A DNA stretch of 64,000 bases, taken from assembly GCA_947476145.1 (NCBI GenBank), contig CANJPH010000004.1, forward strand, positions 1 through 64,000, written 5' to 3'. A model generated the notes under the pieces. It was not told the DNA's origin. It made no database searches and saw nothing but the letters and a program-made list of their open reading frames with translations. The translations under genes were made by a program, and so were the position numbers. The DNA is from Bacteroidota bacterium (GTDB taxonomy: Bacteria; Bacteroidota; Bacteroidia; Chitinophagales; Chitinophagaceae). Position 1 is the stretch's first letter. Every line of letters begins with the position of its first letter. Positions 18,234 through 28,353 of this stretch are shown one piece after another.

Positions 18234-21200
18234 ATGAAAATTGTTTTAAAACAAGCTTTGTCTATGTTGTTGGTTATTTTAATCTCTGTGATTAAAGTAA
18301 ACGCACAAGAAACAACATCGGAAATACAAGGTTTAATCACTGTGGGAAATGCAGGTGTTGCGGGAGCAACCATTACTGCAGTTCACCAACCAACAGGAAC
18401 CAAGTATGTAACTACAAGTCGTGCAGACGGTAGATATAACCTAAACAACTTAAAAATTGGTGGACCTTATTTACTACAAGTTAGTTTCGTTGGTATGAAA
18501 ACCGAGAAACAAGATGATATCAACTTGACTTTAGGCCAAACCTACAAAGCAAACTTTACGCTTGCAGATGCAAACAGCAACTTAAAAGAAGTAGTTGTTT
18601 CTTCAAATAAACAAGACAAGGTTTTTAATAATGCGCGTACTGGTTCTCAAGAAACTTTTAATAGAAATCAAATCACAAGTTTGCCTACTATTTCTCGTTC
18701 TTACAAAGACATCATTAAATTAACGCCTACTTATAATAGTGGTTCTTTTGGCGGTCAAAGTTCTCAGTTAAACAATATCACCATTGATGGAGCGAACTTC
18801 AATAACTCATTTGGTTTATCAGGTGATATTGGAGGTCAAACAGGTCAAAACCCAGTTTCATTAGATGCGATTGAGCAAATTCAAGTAAACACTTCTCCAT
18901 TTGATGTTAAGAATGGGGGATTCGTTGGAGGTGGTATTAACTCAGTAACAAGAAGTGGTAATAATACCTATTCTGGTTCTGTATACCAATATTTCAAAAA
19001 TAAAGATTGGCAAGGTTACGAAGTGAATGGAGCTCCTTGGACCATTAAGGTTCCTAAGCAAGATTATAGCTACGACTTGAAAGGTTTCACTGCTAGCGGT
19101 GCAATCATCAAAAACAAATTGTTCATTTTTGTGAACGGGGAGCAAGAGTCTAATACAACTCCAGGTACAACTTGGCAAGCTTCTACTGCTAGCAACCCAG
19201 CCAATGGTACAACCATTTCTGCTGCAAATGCCGATTCATTAAATAAATTAGCTTCATTCTTAAAGTCTAAGTATAATTACGATCCAGGTGCTTATCAAGG
19301 ATACTCATATGTTGCTTCTTCTAAGCGTTTAACTGCTAAGATTGACTGGAACATTGACGCAAACAATACCTTTACTTTTAAGTACAATTACTTAAAATCT
19401 GCTAGCCAAATCCCTCCTTCAAACAGTGGATCTGCTTCTTCAAGACAAGCAGGTGTAACTGCAATGCCTTTTTATGGCGCGGGTTATGAAATTAACAACA
19501 ACGCAAACATTTTTATTGCGGAGTTAAACACTAAGTTTAGCAATAGTGTAAGTAATAAATTACAAGTGGGTTACACTGCTTTAAGAGATTACAGAAATGC
19601 ATTAACGTCTAACGCTAATTTCCCAATGGTAGATATCTTAGACGGAAACGGTAAACCATTTACTTCATTTGGTCATGAGTTATATACTTATGGCAATAAA
19701 TTAAATACAGACGTTTATCAGTTTAATGATAATTTATCAATTTATGCAGGTAAGCACGAAATCACTATAGGAACACAAACTTCATTTAAAAAATATTTAA
19801 ATGGTTTCTCTCCTAACTATCAAGGAACTTTCCGATTTGCTTCAATGAATGATTTCATTAATTCTGCAAATGGTTTAGGAACAAAATCAACTGTATATAG
19901 TTTATCTTATACCTTAGGTTCTGGTGCTTTCCCATTAGTAGGACCAAAAGATTTTGAAGCAGGTGTTTATTTACAAGATAAATACAGAGCCACAGATAAA
20001 TTAACAATCACTTATGGTGTGCGTTTTGATTATTCTAAGCTCTACAATACTTTCTTATACAACCCAGTAGTAGATACTTTAACTAAGTTCTACAATGGTA
20101 TCCACGCAAACACTGGAGCTGCTCCAGATGCTGCGGTTCAAATTTCTCCAAGATTTGGATTTAACTATGATGCGTATGGTGATCAAACATTACAAATTCG
20201 TGGTGGTGCCGGTTTATTCCAAGGCGCACCTCCTTTTGTTTGGATTTCTAACCAAGCGTCTAACTCAGGTATGGCCTTGTTTGGATCATTCACCAACAAC
20301 AACACCAACGTATTTAATCCAGATGTAAACGCTTATCGTCCTTCTGCTTCAGCTACGCTTAGTAAGTCCTACTCAATAAATGCTTCTGATCCTAACTATA
20401 AATTCCCTCAAGTATTTAAATCTACTTTAGCAGCGGATAAAAAATTAGGCAAAGGTTGGACAGTAACTGCAGAAGGAACGTATACTAAACAATTTAATGC
20501 TTCTGTTTTCCAAAACATTGCATTGCCAGGAACAGGTTTAGTATTATTATCTGATGGTCGTTACAGATTCCCTTACCAATCTTCTTATCCTTTTGGCGGA
20601 ACACAAATGGGCGGTACTACGGCTGCAACTGCTAATAACCCAACCATTGGTAACGCTATTTATATGACCAACTCTAGCGGTGGTTATGCTTGGACAGGAA
20701 CTTTACAAGTTCAAAAAATTACAAGAAACTTTATGTTCACTGCAGCTTACACAAGACAAGAAGCTAAAGACGCAGCTGTGAGTGGTTCTACTGCACAAAC
20801 AATGTGGGGATCTAAAGTGGTTTCTGATAATCCAAATAATTTCACTGTTGGAAATTCTAATAACTACATGCCACACAGACTTATCGCGAGTGTAGTATAT
20901 AAGAAAGAGTTCTTTAAAAATCAGCCTACTTCAGTAGGTATGGTTTATGAGGTCGCACCTAACTATGCAACTTCTTACTATGTACAAGGTGACGTAAACA
21001 ATGATGGTATCACTTACAACGACTTAATGTTCGTTCCTAAGGATCCTACTCAAATTAAATTGATTAACGCATCAGGAGATACTCGTTCTCAAACTGAATT
21101 GTGGAATCAATTGGACAACTTCATCAGAAACAATCCTTATTTGTCTTCACGTCGTGGTCAATTTGCAGAAAGAAATGCATATGTATTGCCTAGAACACAT

Positions 21201-21509
21201 AAGTTAGACTTAAACTTCACGCAAGATATTAAGGTTGCAGTGGGTAAGAACATTCATACTTTACGTTTCACTGCTGATATTTACAACTTCACTAACTTGT
21301 TGAACAAAGATTGGGGTGTATTCTACATTCCAACTACAACAACTCCGTTGGTGTTCTCTAAGATGGATACAGATGGTAAAACTCCAGTGTATACATTCCC
21401 TTACTTAGATGCAGTGAATAAAGTTCCATTCTCAAGAGCTTACAGACCAAGTCCAAGTTTAGGTTCTCGTTACCAAATTCAAATTGGTGTTAGATACTTG
21501 TTTAACTAG
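18234..21509 (+). CDS. TonB-dependent receptor with carboxypeptidase regulatory-like domain
   Basis: A 1091-residue outer membrane receptor of the Oar-like type. The start is taken at ATG 18234 (MKIVLKQALSMLLVILI, leader ending NAQ); the upstream in-frame ATG at 18198 would lie within the promoter. An N-terminal carboxypeptidase regulatory-like domain (about residues 25-115, SEIQGLITVGNAGVAGATI) is followed by a plug with QLNNITIDGANFNNSFG and DAIEQIQVNTSPFDVKNGGF, then a barrel ending in QIGVRYLFN. It lacks the SusC signature and has no SusD partner. Relatives transport peptides, siderophores or proteins; the substrate is not evident. It is monocistronic, ending at a strong shared terminator. 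Confidence 0.93.
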   Translation: MKIVLKQALSMLLVILISVIKVNAQETTSEIQGLITVGNAGVAGATITAVHQPTGTKYVTTSRADGRYNLNNLKIGGPYLLQVSFVGMKTEKQDDINLTLGQTYKANFTLADANSNLKEVVVSSNKQDKVFNNARTGSQETFNRNQITSLPTISRSYKDIIKLTPTYNSGSFGGQSSQLNNITIDGANFNNSFGLSGDIGGQTGQNPVSLDAIEQIQVNTSPFDVKNGGFVGGGINSVTRSGNNTYSGSVYQYFKNKDWQGYEVNGAPWTIKVPKQDYSYDLKGFTASGAIIKNKLFIFVNGEQESNTTPGTTWQASTASNPANGTTISAANADSLNKLASFLKSKYNYDPGAYQGYSYVASSKRLTAKIDWNIDANNTFTFKYNYLKSASQIPPSNSGSASSRQAGVTAMPFYGAGYEINNNANIFIAELNTKFSNSVSNKLQVGYTALRDYRNALTSNANFPMVDILDGNGKPFTSFGHELYTYGNKLNTDVYQFNDNLSIYAGKHEITIGTQTSFKKYLNGFSPNYQGTFRFASMNDFINSANGLGTKSTVYSLSYTLGSGAFPLVGPKDFEAGVYLQDKYRATDKLTITYGVRFDYSKLYNTFLYNPVVDTLTKFYNGIHANTGAAPDAAVQISPRFGFNYDAYGDQTLQIRGGAGLFQGAPPFVWISNQASNSGMALFGSFTNNNTNVFNPDVNAYRPSASATLSKSYSINASDPNYKFPQVFKSTLAADKKLGKGWTVTAEGTYTKQFNASVFQNIALPGTGLVLLSDGRYRFPYQSSYPFGGTQMGGTTAATANNPTIGNAIYMTNSSGGYAWTGTLQVQKITRNFMFTAAYTRQEAKDAAVSGSTAQTMWGSKVVSDNPNNFTVGNSNNYMPHRLIASVVYKKEFFKNQPTSVGMVYEVAPNYATSYYVQGDVNNDGITYNDLMFVPKDPTQIKLINASGDTRSQTELWNQLDNFIRNNPYLSSRRGQFAERNAYVLPRTHKLDLNFTQDIKVAVGKNIHTLRFTADIYNFTNLLNKDWGVFYIPTTTTPLVFSKMDTDGKTPVYTFPYLDAVNKVPFSRAYRPSPSLGSRYQIQIGVRYLFN

Positions 21510-21530
21510 TATTTAATTACATAGCATATT

Positions 21531-21561
21531 AAAAAGCCCTCCAAATTTTGGAGGGCTTTTT
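21531..21561. terminator. bidirectional intrinsic terminator
   Basis: AAAAAGCCCTCCAAA and TTTGGAGGGCTTTTT-type arms form a near-perfect stem (GCCCTCCAAA with TTTGGAGGGC) flanked by five A and five T. It sits between the convergent TonB receptor and DUF1080 genes and should stop transcription from both sides. Confidence 0.92.
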
Positions 21562-21582
21562 GTTTTAATAATTTAATCAGTG

Positions 21583-23586
21583 CTACAGTCTTTTAATGCG
21601 CATATTTTTAAATCTTAAAATATCGCCATGTCCCAAGAAACCAATATGACCTGTTTTATTCAATAAACCAGGGTGTTGATTATGGTCAATGGTTCCATTT
21701 TTTGATGCAGCCATATAATCTCCATCTAAAATAACGGTTCCATTTAATGTCACTTTAATCTTTGTTCCTTTCACCATTATTTCTTCATTGTTCCATTCAC
21801 CTATTGGTTTTAAAAAGCCTCTTTTAGCTGGCATTATACCATAAACAGAGCCATGGTATTGATAAGGTTGTAAATTGGCATATTGAGGATCTTCGCTATC
21901 TAATACCTGCACTTCCATTCCCAGATAAGCAGCGTCTCCTTGTAAGGGAGCATGAATACCAATACCATTATTAGCGCCAGGGGTTAATTGAAAATCGAAA
22001 CGATACACAAAATCACTATACTCATTTTTAGTAAATAAATCACCCCCGGATCCATTTTCAGGATTCACCACCAGTGCACCTTCTTTAATTACATAACCCA
22101 CTGTATTGCCTGTCCACTCATTGATATGTGTACCATCAAATAATAAATTAAAACCCTCTGTTGCTTCCTGAGCGTTTAAAGAAACTGGTTCGCTGCTAGG
22201 CAACTCGCGTAAATAAATATTTCGGTAAGAAACAAATGTGCCGTGTGCTTGTAATTCAATTTGTTCTTTTACAAATAAGGGCAAGGTTCTATTCCAATAA
22301 TTTTCCAATGCAATATTATCTGTAACTAAAATGCCGTTTAAATATACCGTTACTTTATCTGCTTTCATGATTATGTGAAAGGTATTCCATTCACCAATTT
22401 TATTATCTGCTACCACCAAGGGCTTGCTTACATTTTTTTGATTGTTATACAATCCGCCGGAACCTACTTGCGCTCCTACTTCTCTTCGGCTGGTATCCCA
22501 AATTTGAACCTGTGGGGTGCCACGTAAATAGATCCCCGCGTCTCCTTTTTCCTGAATTCTCCAATCAATAAACATTTCGATATCTCCATATTCTTTCACC
22601 GTCGCTAAATTCTCTCCGCGTAGGTTGCCTGTATAATTTAAAAGCCCATCCTTTACCACCCAATCCTCTTTCATTTTTAAGTCCGCCTTTGCCTGTGCTG
22701 TTTGTAATGCCGTATCGCTCATTTTAGCTCTCATAATTGGATTTCCGACCAATCCCTTCCAACCTGTTAAATCTTTACCATTGAATAAGGAAACGAATCC
22801 GTAATCATAAGGCATCTTTTTTAAATGCGCTTTTAATGCGGGCACTAAAAAAGAGCTGTCTTCTCCTTGAAGCAAAGGCAATGATTTTTCTAAAATTGAA
22901 CGTACTTCGCTTCCACGAATACTTGCATCGTTTAGTGCTTGTTTAACCAAGACATTCGCAACCATATTACGAAGGTCTTTGTCCTCTAAAAACTTTGCAA
23001 CAAACATAAAGCTACTGATCCCCGAAATTTTACTTGCTTGCCAAATGATATTTTTCTTTTCAATAGGGTTTGTTGGCTTGTAAAGTAATTTTTGCAAATC
23101 TAACAAGCGTTGCGTACTGTTTGGGTTATATGTAAAAGCTTTGCCAGGTCCTTCTTCCTCCCATTTAGGCTGCACTAATTGAAGCCTATTATTTACGTAA
23201 TCTTCCTTGCTTAATAATTTTAATTCTTCTTGAAATAAAATTTTAGCGTATTCCGAATTTGCTTTTTTAATTTGCTTTTTTAAAAATGCAACAAAAGGTA
23301 TTTTAAGTTTTTCGTCAAGGGATACTTTATTTACATAAGCATGTAATGCAAAACTAAATTTTACTTTTAAACTAGTGTCCTCCGAAAGTTTAAAAAAGGA
23401 TTTCCAGTCTGAATTTTTCCAACTACTCATAGACGCTAATGCAGCACTAGCTTCATTTACATGTTGGTATGGGAAAACAGCAATTACCTCTTTAGGTGAA
23501 GAAGGGGATTGAGAGAAACTGTTTGATGATACTAAAACCAAAATTAGTAGTACTACTAATTTTATTTTATTGAAATTATTTTTCAT
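21583..23586 (-). CDS. DUF1080 (3-keto-disaccharide hydrolase) protein with two such domains
   Basis: A 667-residue exported protein. ATG 23586 is chosen because it places the signal sequence (NKIKLVVLLILVLVSSNSFSQ) normally; an ATG 30 nt upstream would lengthen the n-region. The first third (about 35-255) is helical with repeat-like segments and resembles HEAT-type scaffolding. Two DUF1080 lectin-like domains follow, beginning at FVSLFNGKDLTGWKG and at GFNLLFDGTHINEWTG. DUF1080 members hydrolyse 3-keto-glycosides or bind glycans. The oxidoreductase gene upstream, 39 nt away, belongs to the family that makes or uses 3-keto sugars, so a shared pathway is likely. Two copies in one chain is less common than one. 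Confidence 0.87.
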   Translation of the reverse strand: MKNNFNKIKLVVLLILVLVSSNSFSQSPSSPKEVIAVFPYQHVNEASAALASMSSWKNSDWKSFFKLSEDTSLKVKFSFALHAYVNKVSLDEKLKIPFVAFLKKQIKKANSEYAKILFQEELKLLSKEDYVNNRLQLVQPKWEEEGPGKAFTYNPNSTQRLLDLQKLLYKPTNPIEKKNIIWQASKISGISSFMFVAKFLEDKDLRNMVANVLVKQALNDASIRGSEVRSILEKSLPLLQGEDSSFLVPALKAHLKKMPYDYGFVSLFNGKDLTGWKGLVGNPIMRAKMSDTALQTAQAKADLKMKEDWVVKDGLLNYTGNLRGENLATVKEYGDIEMFIDWRIQEKGDAGIYLRGTPQVQIWDTSRREVGAQVGSGGLYNNQKNVSKPLVVADNKIGEWNTFHIIMKADKVTVYLNGILVTDNIALENYWNRTLPLFVKEQIELQAHGTFVSYRNIYLRELPSSEPVSLNAQEATEGFNLLFDGTHINEWTGNTVGYVIKEGALVVNPENGSGGDLFTKNEYSDFVYRFDFQLTPGANNGIGIHAPLQGDAAYLGMEVQVLDSEDPQYANLQPYQYHGSVYGIMPAKRGFLKPIGEWNNEEIMVKGTKIKVTLNGTVILDGDYMAASKNGTIDHNQHPGLLNKTGHIGFLGHGDILRFKNMRIKRL

Positions 23587-23625
23587 AATTATATTTTTCA
23601 ACTTGTTATTTTTCATAGAGGTTTA

Positions 23626-24891
23626 TTAAATTGTCCAAGGTCCACGCATAGGGGGATTAATTAAATAGTTCGCCTCCGTATCATTAATAAATTCTTCTTT
23701 ATTAGGATCAAAATGCAAAGTACGGCCTAGCTGTAATGCAATTTTACCCATATTAATAAGTGTACAAGATTTAAATCCATTTTTTTCATTGAGTGCAAAT
23801 GGAGTACGATATTGAACACTGTCTAAAAAATTAGTTACCTGTGGAGCAGGATCTGGCATCATCGCTAATTTTTCCTTTAAATTGGGAATGGTACTTTTAA
23901 ATCCTGCAAATAATTTACCATTAGGTCCATCTATATAAGCCGCACCTGGATCTTTTGCTTCACCATCTAAAATTATTTTACAACCATCCGCATAAGTGTA
24001 GGTGATTTTTCTAAAACTACCACAAGCATCTGGATGTTGCTGCTCGGCATCCACTTCTACTTTTATTGGACTGGTTGCATCCTTGCCCAAAAAATATTGT
24101 ATCGGATCCAAATAATGTTGACCCATATCGCCTAATCCGCCACCATCATAATCCCAATAACCTCTAAAGGTTTGATGGGTGCGATGTATGTTATAAGGCT
24201 TGTAGGGAGCGGGTCCTAGCCAACGATCATAATCTAATCGATCGGGAACTGCTTGGGTTTCCAAATGCGTTTTACCTACCCAATAAAATTTCCAATCAAA
24301 CCCAGTCGTCTTACTTACGGTAACAGTTAATGGCCAACCTAATAAGCCACTTTCTATTAATTTTTTAATGGGCTTCACAGTGGTATTCATTCCGTAAAAA
24401 TTATCTTCAAAACGGAACCAAGTGTTTAATCTAAACATTCGACCATATTGCACAACTGCTTCTCTCACAATTTTTCCTTCACCAATAGTTCTTGTCATTG
24501 GTTTTTCACACCAAATATCTTTTCCCGCTTTTGCTGCATCTACTGCCATAATCCCATGCCAATGAGGTGGCGTAGCAATGTGTACAATATCTACTTCGGG
24601 TAAATTGACAAGTTCTCTATGATCATGAAATGTTTTTACACCACCCCCAATACTATCTGCAACTTCTTTTAGATGCATTTTATCTACATCACAAATAGCC
24701 ACTACTCTTGTACCCGCATAAGGAATATGTCCTCTACCCATACCTCCCACACCAATAATACCTTTTGTGAGTTGATCACTTGGTGCTAAAAATCCTCTAC
24801 CTAATACATGCCTTGGCACAATAGAAAATCCGGCTAAAATCGTTGCGGTATTTTTTATAAAGCTCCGCCTGCTATTTTTTTTTGAATTCAT
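23626..24891 (-). CDS. Gfo/Idh/MocA family oxidoreductase, Tat-exported
   Basis: A 421-residue NAD(P)-dependent oxidoreductase. It begins with a Tat leader (SRRSFIKNT near residues 7-15, then a hydrophobic segment), followed by a Rossmann motif in GIIGVGGMGRGH, ATPPHWHG, and the catalytic-region motif CEKPMTR. The C-terminal domain contains GGGLGDMGQHYLD, with the histidine typical of this family. Exported members in Bacteroidota commonly accompany DUF1080 proteins and act on glycosides at the 3-position. It is the promoter-proximal gene of a two-gene unit with the double-DUF1080 protein. The exact sugar is unknown. Confidence 0.9.
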   Translation of the reverse strand: MNSKKNSRRSFIKNTATILAGFSIVPRHVLGRGFLAPSDQLTKGIIGVGGMGRGHIPYAGTRVVAICDVDKMHLKEVADSIGGGVKTFHDHRELVNLPEVDIVHIATPPHWHGIMAVDAAKAGKDIWCEKPMTRTIGEGKIVREAVVQYGRMFRLNTWFRFEDNFYGMNTTVKPIKKLIESGLLGWPLTVTVSKTTGFDWKFYWVGKTHLETQAVPDRLDYDRWLGPAPYKPYNIHRTHQTFRGYWDYDGGGLGDMGQHYLDPIQYFLGKDATSPIKVEVDAEQQHPDACGSFRKITYTYADGCKIILDGEAKDPGAAYIDGPNGKLFAGFKSTIPNLKEKLAMMPDPAPQVTNFLDSVQYRTPFALNEKNGFKSCTLINMGKIALQLGRTLHFDPNKEEFINDTEANYLINPPMRGPWTI

Positions 24892-24957
24892 CTTTTATGA
24901 GTTGTTAGATATGATATAAATCTGCTTTATGCTTCCTTAAATTTATTCATTTTAGTT

Positions 24958-24965
24958 TACATTTG
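24958..24965 (+). promoter_or_regulatory. candidate -7 element of the VIT transporter gene
   Basis: TACATTTG fits TAnnTTTG and would start transcription near 24972, about 31 nt before the ATG at 25003. No TTG is seen at -33. Confidence 0.35.
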
Positions 24966-25002
24966 ATGAGCAGCTGACCTCAATCAAAATAATTCTATAA
25001 AT

Positions 25003-25707
25003 ATGAACCATTTACATTTACACTTGGAAGAACATATGCAAAGCAGTGATTTATTAACGGATATTGTTATTGGGATGAGTGATGGATTAACTGTGCCCTT
25101 TGCTTTGGCGGCGGGATTGAGTGGTGCAGTGGAGGGTCATGTGAATTTGATTTGGATTGCGGGAATTGCCGAAGTGGCTGCGGGAAGCATTGCCATGGGG
25201 CTGGGGGGCTATTTAGCAGGTAAAACCGAGCAGGACCATTATAAAAGCGAATTAAAAAAAGAATATTGGGAATTGGAACACAAGAGAGACGTTGAAATTC
25301 AAGAAGTTAGAGATGTATTCTTGGGTTGGGGGCTTTCCAAGGACACTGCGGAGGAAGCAACACAGGAAATTATCAAGGACAAGAAAAGATGGGTGGAATT
25401 TATGATGAAATTTGAATTAGGTCTAGTAGAACCCGATCCCAAGCGCGCGCGCAAAAGCGCTTTAAACATTGGACTCAGTTATGTGGTTGGTGGATTTATA
25501 CCTTTAACGCCTTATTTTTTTGTAGAGGATGCCATGAAGGGGTTAGAAATTTCTGCCGCCATCACACTGGTATGTTTATATGTTTTTGGTTACTTTAAAA
25601 GTAAAATAACCGGTATCAATCCTTGGTGGGGTGGTGCGAAAGTAATGCTGATTGGTGCAGCTGCAGCAGCAACTGCTTTTGCAATTGCAAAACTAATACA
25701 AGCATAA
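25003..25707 (+). CDS. VIT1/CCC1 family iron/manganese transporter
   Basis: A 234-residue membrane protein. The family hallmark DIVIGMSDGLTVPFALAAGLSGA (residues 14-36) forms the first transmembrane helix, followed by EVAAGSIAMGLGGYLAGKTE, a charged cytoplasmic region of about 90 residues with many glutamates (the metal-binding domain in the family) and three further hydrophobic helices at the C-terminus. VIT/CCC1 proteins move Fe(II) or Mn(II) out of the cytoplasm by exchange with protons. It stands alone between divergent and convergent neighbours and no Fur-like site was recognised upstream. Confidence 0.92.
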   Translation: MNHLHLHLEEHMQSSDLLTDIVIGMSDGLTVPFALAAGLSGAVEGHVNLIWIAGIAEVAAGSIAMGLGGYLAGKTEQDHYKSELKKEYWELEHKRDVEIQEVRDVFLGWGLSKDTAEEATQEIIKDKKRWVEFMMKFELGLVEPDPKRARKSALNIGLSYVVGGFIPLTPYFFVEDAMKGLEISAAITLVCLYVFGYFKSKITGINPWWGGAKVMLIGAAAAATAFAIAKLIQA

Positions 25708-25754
25708 TTTTTTAAATACCAATTATGTCTGACGCTTATTATTTTTAAAAATAA

Positions 25755-27320
25755 TTAATTCTTTATTCTGATGGCTACGCCTTTTCTGGCACCTATGTGA
25801 ATGCCATTGTCAATAGTGATTGCACCATTTACAAAAACATATTTAAAACCTTTCGAAAACTGATGTGGGTTTTCGAAAGTGGCCATATCGGTCACTTCGT
25901 TTTCATCAAACACAACGATGTCTGCAAAAAATCCTTCTTTAATAATACCTCTATCTTTAAAATTAAATTTATTCGCAGGAAGAGAGGTCATCCTTCTTAT
26001 CGCTTCTTCTAAAGACATTACTTTTTCTTCCCTAACATATTTACCCAACACTCTTGCGTTGGTACCATAGGCTCTAGGATGCGGACGGCTCACACCCATT
26101 ACGGCGATTCCTGCGTCACTTGCGGCCATATTAAATGGATACGCCATAATATTTTTTACATCCTTATCCCCCATTCCATGATATACCATTTGTGCACCAC
26201 CCAATTCTATCATTTGCACAATCGTTTCTGCTTCCGCTTGCGCATTGTCTTTATTCCCTCTTAGTATATTTATTTGTCTAATATTTTTTCCATTGTAGCT
26301 AGTGTCTGATTTAAAATTGGCCACAACTGCATAATCAAAATGCTTGAGTCCTCTTTTTTGAATCATGTTTATACTATGTGCTTTTGCTTTGGAACGTATG
26401 TCAGCCTTTTTTAATCTAGCTAAAATAGAATCTTGTCCGTCCGCTAAAACCCAATCTGGCAATAGAATTCCTAGGTTAGTACTACTGGCTGTATAAGGGT
26501 ACTGATCAATGGTTACCTCAATACCTTCCTTCCTTGCATTTACAACCAATGCTAAAGCTTCATCGCTTCTTCCCCAATTATTTTGTCCGTTTACTTTAAA
26601 ATGTGAAATCTCAACTGGTATTTTTGCTTGTCTTCCAATTTCAATGGCTTCTTTAATTGCTTCGGCTACTTTATCTTCTTCGTTACGAATATGAGATGCA
26701 TAAACACCCCCATTTTTGGCAACCACTTTAGCTAGTGCCACTACTTCCTCGGTGGGTGCAAATGTTCCAGGGATATAGATTAAGCCGGTTGACATACCCA
26801 CGGCGCCTTCTTTCATGGCTTTATCTGTAATGGCTTCCATTTGTTGTAATTCCAGCGCTGTTGCATGTCGGTTGGCACTTCCCATTACTTGTTTGCGAAT
26901 ATTATTATGTCCCATTAGAGCCGCTATATTTATAGACACCCCTAAAGAATCAATAAAGTCAAAATAAGTTTTCATGTCATTAGCAGAACCTCCGCAGTTG
27001 CCTGTTATGACCGAGGTTACCCCATCATAAATAAAATTGGTAGCCAATGGATTTTTAATTTCTCCCCCTTCGATATGTGCATGCACATCAATAAAGCCGG
27101 GTGCAACAATTAGGCCCTTTGCATCAACTTCTTTTTTCCCTTTCCAGTTGGTTAATATACCAATGGCAGCAATTTTATTATTGATAATGGCTACATCTTT
27201 AAATTGCCATTGATTGCCTGTTCCGTCTATCAATTTTCCATTTCTAATGATATAATCTGCTTCCTGTGCAAATAAAAATTGACTCATTAAAATAGATAAA
27301 ACCAAAAAGCGGTATTTCAT
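25755..27320 (-). CDS. D-aminoacylase (N-acyl-D-amino-acid deacylase) family amidohydrolase
   Basis: A 521-residue amidohydrolase with signal peptide MKYRFLVLSILMSQFLFAQ. The metal site begins at DVHAHIEGGEI (residues near 79-89), and VTSVITGNCGGS is the D-aminoacylase version of the cysteine strand. The conserved lysine-free catalytic segment SHFKVNGQNNWG and the late SDAGIAVMG and PHPRAYGTNARVLGKYV motifs also match this subgroup. Enzymes of this type release D-amino acids from N-acyl or short peptide forms. It is the last gene of the long minus-strand series and sits 60 nt after the alpha/beta hydrolase gene. Secretion fits a role in breaking down D-amino acid-containing wall fragments. 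Confidence 0.9.
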   Translation of the reverse strand: MKYRFLVLSILMSQFLFAQEADYIIRNGKLIDGTGNQWQFKDVAIINNKIAAIGILTNWKGKKEVDAKGLIVAPGFIDVHAHIEGGEIKNPLATNFIYDGVTSVITGNCGGSANDMKTYFDFIDSLGVSINIAALMGHNNIRKQVMGSANRHATALELQQMEAITDKAMKEGAVGMSTGLIYIPGTFAPTEEVVALAKVVAKNGGVYASHIRNEEDKVAEAIKEAIEIGRQAKIPVEISHFKVNGQNNWGRSDEALALVVNARKEGIEVTIDQYPYTASSTNLGILLPDWVLADGQDSILARLKKADIRSKAKAHSINMIQKRGLKHFDYAVVANFKSDTSYNGKNIRQINILRGNKDNAQAEAETIVQMIELGGAQMVYHGMGDKDVKNIMAYPFNMAASDAGIAVMGVSRPHPRAYGTNARVLGKYVREEKVMSLEEAIRRMTSLPANKFNFKDRGIIKEGFFADIVVFDENEVTDMATFENPHQFSKGFKYVFVNGAITIDNGIHIGARKGVAIRIKN

Positions 27321-27380
27321 AAAAATAGTTATTTCCTAAATTTACAAAATTCTTAGTATATATTTTTGAGTGGCTATAAT

Positions 27381-28349
27381 TTAATCCCAAATAAACTCAT
27401 AAATAGCCTCCGCTACTTTTTGAGGGGCTTCCTCATTAGGCACATGGCCTACTTTGTCTAATATCACTAGTTTACTATTTTTAATATCTTTATTAAAACT
27501 GTAAGCATTTTCAACACTAATTAGCCCGTCCTCTTTGCCCCATAAAATAAGCGTAGGTAGTTCAATTGTTTTTATTAGTTCGGTATTTTGTGTAAATGGG
27601 TGCTTAAATAAAGACAATGTCGCTTTTCTGTTGCCTTCACATAGCAGAAGTTCATGGTATCTAGTGATGGTAGCTTCTTCAATTAGGCTTTGATCATAAT
27701 AAACATCTTCTATACTTTTTCTTACCAAGGATTTAGGAGTAATAAATAATAGTAAGTTATTAATCACAGGCATTTGAGCAATTTTAAATCCAAGGGATCC
27801 TTTTTCATTCTTCATTGGATAGCCAGTTGCATCAATTAAGATAAGTTTACTTACTTTTTGTGGAAGGGTAACTGCATAGTGCCATGCAATTCCACCGCCT
27901 AAAGAGTTTCCTCCAATCATACACTTTTTAACATTCAACTTTATCAAAAGTGAATCTATAACCTGGGTGTAGTTATCATAATGATAACTGTTTTCAAGGT
28001 TAGGCCCTGTTAAACCAAAGGCGGGCATATCTAAACTAATTACGCGCTTATTGCCATGCTTTGCATCGTTTAAAAGAGCAGTGACTTTTTCCCAGGTATG
28101 TAAGGAAGAAGAAGTACCATGAATAAGCACAAGTGGTATGCTGTCCTGCGGGTTGCCTTCGTCTCTATAATGCACTTGCATCCCCATGATAGGCATGAAT
28201 TTTGAATTCCCTGTTGCATACTTTTTGATAAGTACTTCTTTAGAAATATCTTTTTGTGCAAACACGGAAAAAGCAACAATCATAATAATAACGAGGGTGC
28301 CTAATCCATATTTAAAAATGGATTTTATTTTTTGCTTACTATTAGACAT
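27381..28349 (-). CDS. alpha/beta hydrolase
   Basis: A 322-residue protein with an N-terminal hydrophobic anchor or leader (IKSIFKYGLGTLVIIMIVAFSVFAQ). The fold is shown by the oxyanion segment VLIHGTSSS, the nucleophile elbow GGNSLGG (serine near residue 149), an acid in WGKEDGLI and the catalytic histidine in VGHVPNEE. The start at ATG 28349 leaves a 4-nt gap after the Dabb gene; an ATG 24 nt earlier would overlap that gene. The substrate is unknown, with esterase or C-C hydrolase activity possible. It is translationally close to the Dabb gene, so they are probably one unit. Confidence 0.88.
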   Translation of the reverse strand: MSNSKQKIKSIFKYGLGTLVIIMIVAFSVFAQKDISKEVLIKKYATGNSKFMPIMGMQVHYRDEGNPQDSIPLVLIHGTSSSLHTWEKVTALLNDAKHGNKRVISLDMPAFGLTGPNLENSYHYDNYTQVIDSLLIKLNVKKCMIGGNSLGGGIAWHYAVTLPQKVSKLILIDATGYPMKNEKGSLGFKIAQMPVINNLLLFITPKSLVRKSIEDVYYDQSLIEEATITRYHELLLCEGNRKATLSLFKHPFTQNTELIKTIELPTLILWGKEDGLISVENAYSFNKDIKNSKLVILDKVGHVPNEEAPQKVAEAIYEFIWD

Positions 28350-28353
28350 GAAA

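Noticed and set aside
18942..19178. Antisense open frame inside the TonB receptor gene
   Set aside because: It lies wholly within a well-supported barrel-coding region and has no recognisable features; the same holds for other short antisense frames within large genes.
25738..25755. Perfect 18-bp palindrome ATTATTTTTAAAAATAAT between convergent genes
   Set aside because: It has no loop and contains only A and T, so it makes a poor RNA hairpin and could arise by chance in an AT-rich gap; at most it helps end transcription.
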